Below, piece after piece: positions 55,531 to 64,000 of a stretch of 64,000 nucleotides of DNA. The notes below the pieces were generated by a model. The model was not told the DNA's origin, did no database searches, and saw only the letters and a list, made by a program, of their open reading frames with translations. Within the stretch, counting starts at the first letter, position 1. The number at the start of each line of letters is the position of its first letter. A program made the translations under genes and the position numbers. Source of the stretch: Cycas panzhihuaensis (lineage: Eukaryota > Cycadophyta); NCBI GenBank assembly GCA_023213395.1, contig CM041465.1:239327741-239391740 (forward strand), read 5' to 3'.

Positions 55531-56120
55531 TAGCCAAAGAAACCGTCTATCAAGGACATGACTTCAAACCTAGCGATTCAATCAATGATCTGATCAATGA
55601 AAGGAAGTGGAAAGTTATCTTTAGGACATGCATTGTTAATATCACAAAAATCAACGCATATCCAAATGGTCCTATTCTTTTTAGCAATGGGGACAATGTT
55701 GGACACCCATTTAGGGTAGTCGATAGAAGTAACGAGTCCAGCATCTAAAAGTTTCTCAACCTCCATCTTGACAATGGCTAAGAGTTTAAGATGGAGAGGA
55801 TGTTATTTCTGGCATACGAGATAGGTGCCAGGAATGGTAGTGAGATTGTGGATGATAATAGAGGGGTCAATTCCCTTCATGTTAGAGTAATCCCACGTAA
55901 AGACATCCCAAAACTCCTGAAACAAAAGGGAATATTCCCTTACCTCATTAGGAGAGCATTCTACCCCTACCTTAATGACCTTGCTCAGGGCTAGGACTAT
56001 GTCCTGGGTTTCCCCCATGTACATGGCATTCCCCTCCTCAAAATGGAGAGGGGTAAGGTCAACAGGAAGAGATGGAATAGGGGATGGAATTGGGTTAGCG
56101 AGTGTGGACCCAATTGCCAA
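55531..56120 (-). pseudogene. Reverse transcriptase start of element D, catalytic part deleted
   Basis: The minus strand reads EYSLLFQEFWDVFTWDYSN, IEVEKLL-type sequence as MEVEKLLDAGLVTSIDYPK, WVSNIVPIAKKN, CVDFCDINNACPKDNFPLP and FIDQIID. It stops after the VLDG-x-F position at about 55535. The MDD catalytic loop, thumb, RNase H and integrase are missing, so D could not make its own polymerase. Confidence 0.85.
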
Positions 56121-56795
56121 GACCTTCTAGTGGCCAAGCCTATAGTGACTAGAAGGAAAGTTGGGCGTGAAGCCTCCTAAGTGCTCAAGTAAAGCATCAT
56201 CATCTTTGAAGTAATCCACTCTATGGATGACCTTACTTTGAATAGATGAGGTGCTAGAGGAAGTGGGAATAACGGAGTTATGATGGTTACTAGGTTACCC
56301 AACATCCCCAAAAGACTCTAAGGGAGAGTCAGAAAGGGGCTCCTCGGAAGGAGCAAAAGGAACTTCCTCAAGGCCATCACCTGTGGGAGGTGATGGAGAG
56401 GAAGAATCAAGGACCTATGGGTTAATACATGCAATGACATGTGACACAAAGGGATGGCTAGTTTCTCCAACAAGAGGAGTTCTAGGTTGGGATCTAAAAC
56501 AAGAAGGGTGCCTCCTACTAGTGCGGAGGAAGGAGACGAGGTGAGGAAAGTCCTCATCCTTGCCATGGGACTTGTCGTCACTAAACAAGGAAAGGTACCC
56601 ATAGTTCCTGACACCAATAAGAGCAAAGTGAGCAGGGCTAGAGGAAGAAGATATAGGATCTTCTTCAAGATGGGATGAATCGGGTATGCCAATGGAGCAA
56701 GCTGAGGCATGAGTAGAAGGGCCCTTGTCCCCCTTTATATGACCATGTCTTGTTTGGTTAGTAGGATAAGTTTGTTTAATAGGTGGGTGCTCACG
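56121..56795 (-). pseudogene. Protease-RT linker of element D
   Basis: This low-complexity region rich in Pro and Ser has landmarks shared with B and C, including DDKSHGKDEDFPHLVS at about 56545-56590 and AHFALIGVRNYGYLS. Part of it is open (56415-56810). Confidence 0.6.
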
Positions 56796-57296
56796 GGAAA
56801 CAACCCTCATTCACCCATCGTGGACGAACTTAAGTTGCCCCCAGCGGGTCGAACAAACGGCTCTCATCTGATCGAGTTATGGTCAACCCAAGAGAAGATT
56901 GTAGTCAATGTCTACATCAAGGACTACAATGTTGGCAAGGACAGTCTTGCCCTCAAGAGTGAGTAGGATCAAAACAAATCCCAATGGAGTCTTTTTGCTA
57001 CCGTTGTAGCCTTGGCATCACCATGGAACAGGTTCCAAGATAGAAATTCTAAACTTTTGCATAACGCACAAGGGCATGGCATTAATAGAAGAATCGTTAT
57101 CGACAATGGTCCTTTACAAGGTACAGTCTGGTGTGTCAATAGTGATGGTGAAAGGGAAGTTCCATTGGCATTCCCTTTCACAAGCAGGGGGAAGGTCTTT
57201 AGGATCAAAAGAAATTATGGGCTCATGGCTTTGGGTAATACCCAAAGCGTGAATAGGCATGTCACCTAACCCTAAAGCTTCCAAAAGGAGTGTCCG
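56796..57296 (-). pseudogene. Protease of element D
   Basis: The minus strand has FPLTITIDTPDCTL-like sequence and an IIDNDSS active-site stretch near 57085-57130. NIVVLDVDIDYNLLLG-like sequence follows near 56890-56945. Short frames only; stops prevent a full protease. Confidence 0.6.
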
Positions 57297-59600
57297 TTAT
57301 TTGGGACAACTTCTCAAGACATCCATAATAGACATCTTGGCGGCCATGGTATAAATCTCATCGATGATAGAAAAGGTCTTCCACTTTGCTATGAATTGAG
57401 GAAGGGCTCTCCTGAAATCGTAGCGACTTGGATGAACAGGAATAGTCTTGGGAAGTAACAAAACTTCCAGAAGGGAGGTTTTTGGAAGAGGATCAGAGTA
57501 TGGAGCAGAAGAAGAGGCACCAACTGCCTCTTTAGTGGCTTGAGGCTGAGTTAAGGCATATAAGGGGGTGGCCTCAAGCATTTGGATCAACTTCTTTCTC
57601 TTAATCTGGGACCGCGAAGGTGAGGGAGTATGATGGTTGGGGGGATGCGAGGAAGAAGACAAATCTTAGGTGCCCTTCCCTTTATCATGTGAAGGACAGG
57701 AATTCAGAGATCTTCCCTGGTTCTGGTTGTTCTTAGGTTAAGCATTATGATCACATTCCCCATACTTGAAAAATGGGTCCTTATGGACTAGTTGGTCAAG
57801 GTTAGGCCTTGAGTCCCATTTAGAAGATGAGTCACATTGTGAGGCATCCCTAGGATGTTGAGCCCTACAATGTGAGTTGTCATGGAAACACTCCCCATGA
57901 ATGGAACACCACTTATTCTCAAGCGAGGAATCTAGTTTCCTACCTTGAGAGAAATGAGTATTACTGCCTTTAGGGGGAGCAGCTTGAGTAGCTTGTTGGA
58001 TCTGTTTATTGGAAGTGGGTGATGAAGGCACTTACAGTTTAAGTTCCTTCATCGTACGTTCGAATAAACGTATAACAGAAGTGAGTGGGTCTAGGGTCTT
58101 CTCAATTAGATGAGAAGAGGACCTAGTGGATTGTTGTGGTTCAGTCTCTTTGGTTTGGGGTGGTGCCTCACGTCATTTTGAGGGCTTAAGAGGCTTCTTG
58201 AGTCTAGCCTGGATCTCAATAGCTTCAAGCACTAAGCACTTTGCAATAGCGGAATCACATGTGGTTGCCCCCATCTTAAGGACTTCCACATAGACTTCAG
58301 GGCGAAGTGCATTAATGAAGATATTCCTCTTCAATTCCTCAGGCAAAGTAGACTTAGTGGAATGGAGGAGGTCAAGAAATTGCTACACAAAGTCACGATT
58401 CATTTCATCGTGACCCTATTTAAGTGAAAGAAGGGATTTCATTCCACTTTTGAATGGGTGAGCTACATCAAAATAGTTGATGAACTCATCCACAAGTTGT
58501 TGGAATGAGAAAATAGAATGGGCAAGCAGGCGATAAAATAACTTAAGGCCATTTCCCTATAGGGATCATGGAAATAATTTTATTAGTATGTGATCATAGG
58601 CCCAGTAGTCTATGCATGCCATAGAAAAACTATGAACATGCTCTACTAGATCCTGTGACGAAGTTCCATCAAACTTAGGAACTTCAGGAGGATGAGGCAG
58701 TAAATTGGTTCTTAATGCCTCAACAAATAATGGTGTCAATCTATAATCCATGAAGGGATGTGCCCTCACTTAGATCATAGGATTGATAAATGATATGGAA
58801 GGTAATGGACAAGGAATGGATGGGGTTCGTAGGCCCATCCCTCCTTGAGGAAAGGTCCCTTGTTGAAAAGGGACTTGAGGGTAAGTGCTTTGAAAGGAAG
58901 TTAGGTTTCCTTACAAAGGCGTAGTGTAAGGAGCTACACAAGATGGTGGAAAGGAAGGGTGGGGAACTAGGTTCTATCTATATGGGTTGCCTGTGGGTGG
59001 TGTAACCCTATATGGATGTAACGAGTCCACCCCGTAAGCCAGAATATGGTTCCCTTTACCGTTTCCCCAAGGCTGAGAAGTATAGCCTGGGGTATGTAAA
59101 GAGAAGGACCACTATGTTGAATTTGAGTATACGTAGGAGAGGATCCTACATGACTAGTAGTAAGGGTGTTAGTAGGACCTCTAGGCCTACTAGGAAATGC
59201 ATACACCACATTAGGAAGTAGCATATTGGCTTGACTAGGAAAAGGTATGCTAACCCCAAGCTGGGGGAAAGACATACCACGAGAGTGTCCCGAAGAGCTA
59301 GGACCATGATAAGAAGTAGGGAGTGTGATAGATGTCCCTAAGGTAGATGTAAGGATAGAGTGGGATGAATGTGCAGGCACAAAGAGGTTGCTCATTATAG
59401 GAGGTGTAGATGTGGATGAAGACAATGGGATAGGCACAGATGAGGAGGGTGCCCCATCACGTAAGACATCTTCAAACCATCTAGGACATGATTGAAGATA
59501 AACAACATGGAAGCACTCGCTAAGGGCTTCAACCACGTCAGTAGGAGGGGTATCCATGTGATCATAAGAGGTAGATGGGACCTTAAACAAGTAGACCTCT
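57297..59600 (-). pseudogene. gag of element D
   Basis: From the N-terminus: a Pro/Ser-rich part open for 207 codons (58967-59590, with YDHMDTPPTDVVEALSECFH and CPRWFEDVLRDG), then the gag domain near 58566-58769 (EVPKFDGTSSQDLVEHVHSF, ACIDYWAYDHILIKLF). A zinc knuckle follows near 57880-57915, WCSIHGECFHDNSHC. The C-terminal part is open at 57297-57662 with MSIMDVLRSCPK at its end. It is the best preserved gag N-terminus and knuckle in the window, but stops and shifts separate the pieces. Confidence 0.82.
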
Positions 59601-59986
59601 CAGGGTGCTCCTCAAGTGGGTGATGTTGATCACCCAGATAGTAAATAGGATCATCACCCTCTTAGGTGGATCCTAAAATGGATGCGAGGAACTCATGAGC
59701 TCCTAAAGCAAAGGCATGATAACCCTAATCTGAAGGGTATCCTTCCATTGTTGAATCGGGATCTGATGATGAAAGAAGATGATATGCAGGGTCTTCTAAC
59801 AATGGAGGTAAACCACATAGGTGACGTGAGAAGCATCGCATACAAAACTTGCCAACACATCAGAAGAGGGAAAAAGGAATGTAAAGTATATGTTGTGGGT
59901 TGCCCAACGAAAGAGATAAGTGGAGAAGACCACTAAAAGGTAGTAGTACCAACAGGAAGGGATACGAACTAGCTCCCTTACTAGCA
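59601..59986 (-). other. D leader between PBS and gag
   Basis: Non-coding sequence similar to A at 10400-10620. No gene is visible. Confidence 0.55.
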
Positions 59987-60006
59987 GGTCCCCAGTATGG
60001 TCACCA
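59987..60006 (-). promoter_or_regulatory. Primer binding site of element D
   Basis: The minus strand reads TGGTGACCATACTGGGGACC one base after the LTR end. It matches A's and B's sites. Confidence 0.87.
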
Positions 60007-60007
60007 G

Positions 60008-60588
60008 TAGATGCGCGTCTATGGGATAGTCACTATGCTCAATAGGAGTGATGGTAGTCAACAGTGATGTTGAAGGTGTGGGCGAGAACCTATAAGCAAA
60101 GAAAGCACCACAAAGGGTGCCCCATGCACTAGAGTAGGAGTCCAGGACCTATGAATGGTACCCAACTACCTTAGAGTAGCCCTCAATCCAGAAGAGAGAG
60201 TGCATATAGGGGGTAGCCTGGATGGTCTCAAGAGAAAGGTCCTCCCACCCTTGGATGGTCGGAAGGGGAAGAGGAGGAATCCTCAAATCGTTTCCCTATG
60301 ATGAAGGGAAATGAATATGCACAAGGTAGGCAAAGGCTTACGGTGCAAGCGTACCTCCCTTAGTTATTTGGTATAGGTAAATAAAACCAAGAGAGGGAGC
60401 GGAAAAAGGGACTAAAGCCATGTCTTCCTTTTAATAACTAAAAGGCGAAAGGGAAAAGAAGAACAAGTATTATGTGTGCAAGCAAATGATGCTAAACAAA
60501 ATGCATCTAAGGGTATGTTTAGATTGATAGGAAGAGGAAGAGGAATGGGGTTCCTACTGTGTCCTTTCCTTACGTTGGACAAACATAC
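60008..60588 (-). repeat. D 5' LTR, inner end
   Basis: It matches D's 3' LTR from 47980 onward, with the same TAGATGC start. It is broken at 60588 by copia H. The CATAC at 60584-60588 should be H's target duplication; its partner is outside the window. Confidence 0.88.
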
Positions 60589-61233
60589 TGTTGAGAATAC
60601 ATGGTCCTAAACCTTTTAACCACCACCAAGATCTATTGTATTCTTACAACTAGTTACAGAAATTGAAGCTTAAAATTACATACAAGTTCTAAAATTAGAG
60701 ATTATACAATAACATGAAAATGAAAGCCAAACATCACATATGCACCTGATATAATGTGGTAAAACCCTAATAGTATGCTAGGGAAACATCCACATAGGAA
60801 ATGTATCGATCTTTATTACTGTAGAATGGAGAAACAATACATCTCAGTTACAGAGTGTGTTTAGGAATAACAACTAGCAGCCACCCTCATCATGATACAT
60901 TACATTACATACAACATAATAAGAAAAGCCCTAAAATGGGCTATATGAGAGGGACATCTAGGGCATAAATCTCAACCGTAGAATCTAGGGTATTTGTATC
61001 GAATGACCATGATTCTCTTTACATTTTACTATGCTTTACATGGCTAAATTTTCGGGTCAGGGGCTATCGCCCCCGAACCCCCACCTAGGAAGGGCCATTC
61101 CACGCCCTCTGAACTCCCCGGCCAAGGGGGGCTCTCGACCCCCTTGGAACCTACCGAGAAAGATTAGGGAGGGAAACCGCATTGAAAACATGTCAAAATA
61201 TTAGCCCCATAATTGTTGTCACAACATCCAGCA
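60589..61233 (-). repeat. H 3' LTR
   Basis: From TGTTGAGAATACATGG to ACATCCAGCA. A purine-rich tract follows directly (minus strand GTCAAGGTGGAGAT, the polypurine tract, at 61234-61247). Homologous to X1 and X2. Confidence 0.93.
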
Positions 61234-61247
61234 ATCTCCACCTTGAC

Positions 61248-61743
61248 AACAATTACCTGGTACCTTTCCTGGACCCTTCATCATCTTTTCTATAAGCCAA
61301 GAGAAGTCAAATACCATTTGAACTTCTCTAATGGTACTAGTTTTGTGAATATATCCATACAATTCTAATTGGTGTAAATCTTTTCAAGTGTCACTCCACC
61401 TACTTCCACAACCTGTCTAATAAAATGGTACTTAAAAGTAATATGCTTTGTTCTACTGTGATAAGATGGATTCTTGGCTAAGTAAATGGCACTTTAACTG
61501 TTACAAAATACCTTTATATTTTTCTATCTCCTTCCAAGCTCAATCAATAGACCCTGTATCTAGATTGCTTCTTTACAAGCATGTGCTACAAAGAACATAT
61601 TCAAACGTGGTTGATAGTACAATTGTGCTCTGCAATTTAGACATCTAACTAACTGGACCATTTGTAAGAGTAAAAACATAACCTGAAGTAGACCTTCTTT
61701 TGTCTAAATCTCCTGCAAAGTCTAAAATGACATATCCATAAAC
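61248..61743 (-). pseudogene. RNase H of copia H
   Basis: The minus strand has GYVILDFAGDLDKRRSTSGYVF-like sequence at about 61680-61740 in pieces, a TTEAEY-like region, a KNPSYHSRTKHI-like region near 61450-61490 and the terminal part near 61270-61420. It is broken into short frames by stops. Confidence 0.78.
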
Positions 61744-62900
61744 CTAATTACCTGTACCTCTAAAGGTGATGCAGTAGTCACTCGTGCCTCTCAAATACCG
61801 AAGCACCCATTTCACTGTAGCCCAATGTTCCTTTCCCATATTTGCCATAAATCTGTTAGCTACACCGATTGCATGTAAAATATCAGGTCTTATACATACC
61901 ATGGTATATATCAAACTTCCTACTGCACTGGCATAAGGCACACGAGATATATAAGCCTTTTCTTCTTCACTACTAGGACTCATATTCGAAGAAAGCTTAA
62001 AGTAGGAAACCAATGCGATACTCACTGGTTTCACATTTGCTATCCCAAACTTGGTTAGCCCCTTCTCCACATATTTTTGTTGTGATAACCATGGCTTACC
62101 ATTTTTCCTGTCTTTGTGTATCTCCATGTGTAAGATTTGTTTTGCAGCTCCTAGATCCTTCATATCAAAAGTCCTAGTCAATTGAGCCTTTAGCTTATTA
62201 ATTTCTTCCATGCTCTCGCTTGCAACCAGCATGTTATCAATATATAATACCAAGATAATGAATAGGCCATTGTCCATAAATTTAAAGTAAACACAATGAT
62301 CATACTCACTTCTTTTGAAATTTTGGCTCTCCATGAAGGCATCAAACTTCTTGTACCACTTCTTGGGTGATTGCTTCAGGCCATACAATGATTTCCTGAG
62401 CCTGCAAATAAGTCTTTTCCTACCATCTTGTACAAACCCTTCTGGTTGATCCATATAAATCTCCTCATTTAAATCTCCATGTAGAAAAGTTATTTTAACA
62501 TCTAACTGCTCCAACTCCAAATCAACAGAAGCTACCAATGCTAATAGAACTTGAATTGAAACAAGTTTAACAACTGGTAAAAAGATCTTATGAAAGTCAA
62601 TACCTACTTTCTGTGTAAAACTTTAGCCACCAGTCTTGCCCTGTATTTATCAACCTTTCCATCAACATTTTTTTTCTTTTTGAAAACCCACCTACAGCTA
62701 ACAATCTTCTTGACATGTGGAAGTTCTACCAAGTCCCATGAATTATTTTTCTTCAAAGCATCTATATCTTCCTACATATCCCTTATCCACTTCTCATCAT
62801 GGATATCATCTACTACTTCCTGATAACATGTGGGCTCACCATCATTAGAAACTAAAGCAATAGAAATAGAAGGGTTATACCTGTCAGGTGGATGACTAAC
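61744..62900 (-). pseudogene. Reverse transcriptase of copia H
   Basis: A 264-codon open frame (61744-62538) has the copia RT order: ASVDLELEQLDVKITFLHGD, EIYMDQPEGFVQDG, LRKSLYGLKQSPKKWYKKFD, LYIDNMLVASES, FDMKDLGAAKQILHMEI, VPYASAVGSLIYTM, RPDI and ATVKWVLRYLRGT. The catalytic Y-x-D-D is YIDN, so the second Asp is Asn (G-to-A). The N-terminal part continues in broken frames to about 62900 (KARLVAKGF-like region). Confidence 0.92.
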
Positions 62901-63245
62901 TCATGTAGATCTTCTAATTGTTGGCAGAGGAGTATCCACATACTCCTGTGAATCTATTGTTGATTCATCTTTAGAAAGATCTTCACGCTCTTCTAATTCC
63001 ATAGATGGTTTCATTTCAAACTTGACTTGTTGATGTTCAACTTATTGCTCTTGTTTCATTTCAACTTCTCCACTATCTAATTTTACAAGGGGAGATTCAT
63101 CAAACATGACATCTCTGTTAATGGTAATTTTGTGGGCAGTAGGATCCCACAACCTATATCCCTTCACACCATCCTTATCACCATAACCAACAAAGATATA
63201 CCTCTTAGATTTTGGGTCTAACTTTGAATGTTTACTTTTGTCATT
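62901..63245 (-). other. Integrase-RT linker of copia H
   Basis: A Glu/Ser-rich linker with decayed frames. It contains the integrase end sequence (KGYRLWDP-type) near 63130-63170. No separate domain is visible. Confidence 0.6.
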
Positions 63246-64000
63246 CTAGGCATAAGCATCACAACCAAAAACTTTTAAATTTGAATAATCACATGGATGT
63301 CCAGTCCATACCTCTTCAGGAATCTTGCAATCTATTGCAAGTGATGGTGACCTATTTACCAGATAGCAAGCTGTTTGAATAGCTTCTGCCCATAAGACCT
63401 GCTCCACTCCTACATTACTTAGCATTCTTCTTGCTCTTTCTAAGAGTGTCCTATTCATGCACTTAACAATGCCATTTTGCTATGGAGTATAGCTAGTGGT
63501 CTTGTGTCTTTCGATCCCAGCTTCTCTATAATAATTCTCAAATTCCAAAGAGTTGCACTCACCTCCATTGTTAGTTCTTAAACATTTGATTATCTTACTA
63601 GTGTTGTTCTCAACTAGAGCCTTGAACTGCTTAAACACACCAAACACTTCAAATTTCCTTTTCAAAAAATAGACCCATACATTCTTAGAGTAATCATCTA
63701 TAAATGTGACAAAATACAATGATCTTCCATAAGGCATTTTAGGGGTTGTTCCCCATACATCTGAATGTATGTAATCCAGAACGCCTTTACTAGTGTGACT
63801 GCCTGCTTTAAACTTGAGTCTACAATGTTTTCCAAAAACATAATGTTTACAAAAAGCCAAGTCTAAAAGATGTAAGTTAGGAAGCAACTTACGGTTTATC
63901 AACACTTTAAGTCCTCTCTCACTCATGTGCCCAAGTCTCTGATGCCATAACTGAGCTGGATCTTCTGCAGTCTTTGACGTTGTAGCTACTTGGTTGACAT
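63246..64000 (-). pseudogene. Integrase of copia H, cut by the window end
   Basis: At 63480-63926 the frame shows LDLAFCKHYVFGKHCRLKF (GAG-pre-integrase/zinc region) and VLDYIHSDVWGTTP (first Asp). The second motif reads IKCLRTNNGGEC, where the catalytic Asp is Asn. Next, at 63456-63480, the Q-Q-N-G-x-x-E-R motif reads stop-QNGIVKCMNRT, so the catalytic Glu is Lys. The 63246-63458 frame continues with LSNVGVEQVLWAEAIQTACY and NLKVFGCDAYA. Two of three catalytic residues are lost by G-to-A changes. Confidence 0.92.

Larger units (their letters stand above)
47980..64000 (-). mobile_element. Tat-like element D, pol-deleted, runs past the window
   Basis: D is inserted into C's protease. From its 3' end it has a full LTR, polypurine tract, second RNase H, opposite-strand PMD gene, post-integrase sequence, RT start, protease, gag, PBS and the first 581 bp of its 5' LTR. 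Copia H then interrupts, and the rest lies outside. RT core, RNase H of pol and integrase are deleted, with the joint at about 55530. It is non-autonomous. Confidence 0.85.
60589..64000 (-). mobile_element. copia element H (Tork/Tnt1-like), runs past the window
   Basis: H has its 3' LTR at 60589-61233 and then, on the minus strand, RNase H, RT and integrase up to the window edge. The gene order (integrase before RT) and sequences are those of plant Ty1/copia, closest in style to the Tork/Tnt1 group. It shares its LTR family with solo LTRs X1 and X2. Its catalytic residues are altered, so it is inactive. Confidence 0.92.

Overview
This window reads as nuclear DNA from a seed plant with a large, repeat-rich genome. 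The evidence is indirect: plant-type Ty3/gypsy elements of the Athila/Tat kind with LTRs of 2.5 to 3 kb, plant Ty1/copia elements primed by initiator tRNA-Met, a carried gene with the plant mobile domain (PMD), and heavy C-to-T and G-to-A decay typical of methylated plant transposons. I cannot name the species. I found no host gene, tRNA, rRNA or CRISPR array.

Apart from the AT-rich stretch 1-2349, essentially the whole window is one nest of LTR retrotransposons. I name them K, A, B, C, D, S (Tat-like except K) and F, G, H, X1, X2 (copia-like). A decayed antisense copia K (2350-2919) is interrupted by Tat-like B (+ strand; 5' LTR pieces at 2920-2977, 13151-15122 and 19634-20717; gag-pol 21200-27609; cut off at about 29018). 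B's 5' LTR holds two later, complete insertions with perfect 5-bp target-site duplications: A (2978-13150, minus, TSD GTATG) and the small copia-like G (15123-19633, plus, TSD GGAAG). B's 3' part is interrupted by copia F (29019-about 32330), which is fused to the truncated 3' LTR of Tat-like C (minus, about 32331-47979). C carries a solo copia LTR in its own LTR (X1, 33378-34007, TSD CTTCT), another in its carried gene (X2, 39661-40307), and a solo Tat LTR in its RNase H (S, 43212-46025). C's protease is split by Tat-like D (minus, 47980 to beyond the window). D's 5' LTR is in turn split by copia H (minus, 60589 to beyond the window).

The Tat-like family has the order 5' LTR, PBS (TGGYGAC type), Pro/Ser-rich gag with a zinc knuckle, protease, RT, RNase H, integrase, then a 5 to 6 kb 3' region, polypurine tract and 3' LTR. 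The 3' region is the most interesting part. It carries a gene on the opposite strand, with its own TATA box and at least one intron, that encodes a PMD-like protein with an acidic linker and a coiled-coil tail. Head to head with it lies a second RNase H (RVT_3 type) in element sense. The pair is seen in C and D, and the end of the antisense gene is also seen in B. An inverted-repeat module with a GGTACC core occurs both in the LTRs and upstream of the antisense gene.

A and D are pol-deleted, non-autonomous derivatives. A keeps gag and protease remnants, has lost RT, RNase H, integrase, the second RNase H and the PMD gene, and has a seven-fold 85-bp tandem array at the deletion point. A is also CpG-rich while its neighbours are CpG-poor, so it is probably the youngest insertion. 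No element in the window looks coding-competent: all reading frames I checked carry stops, frameshifts or lost catalytic residues.
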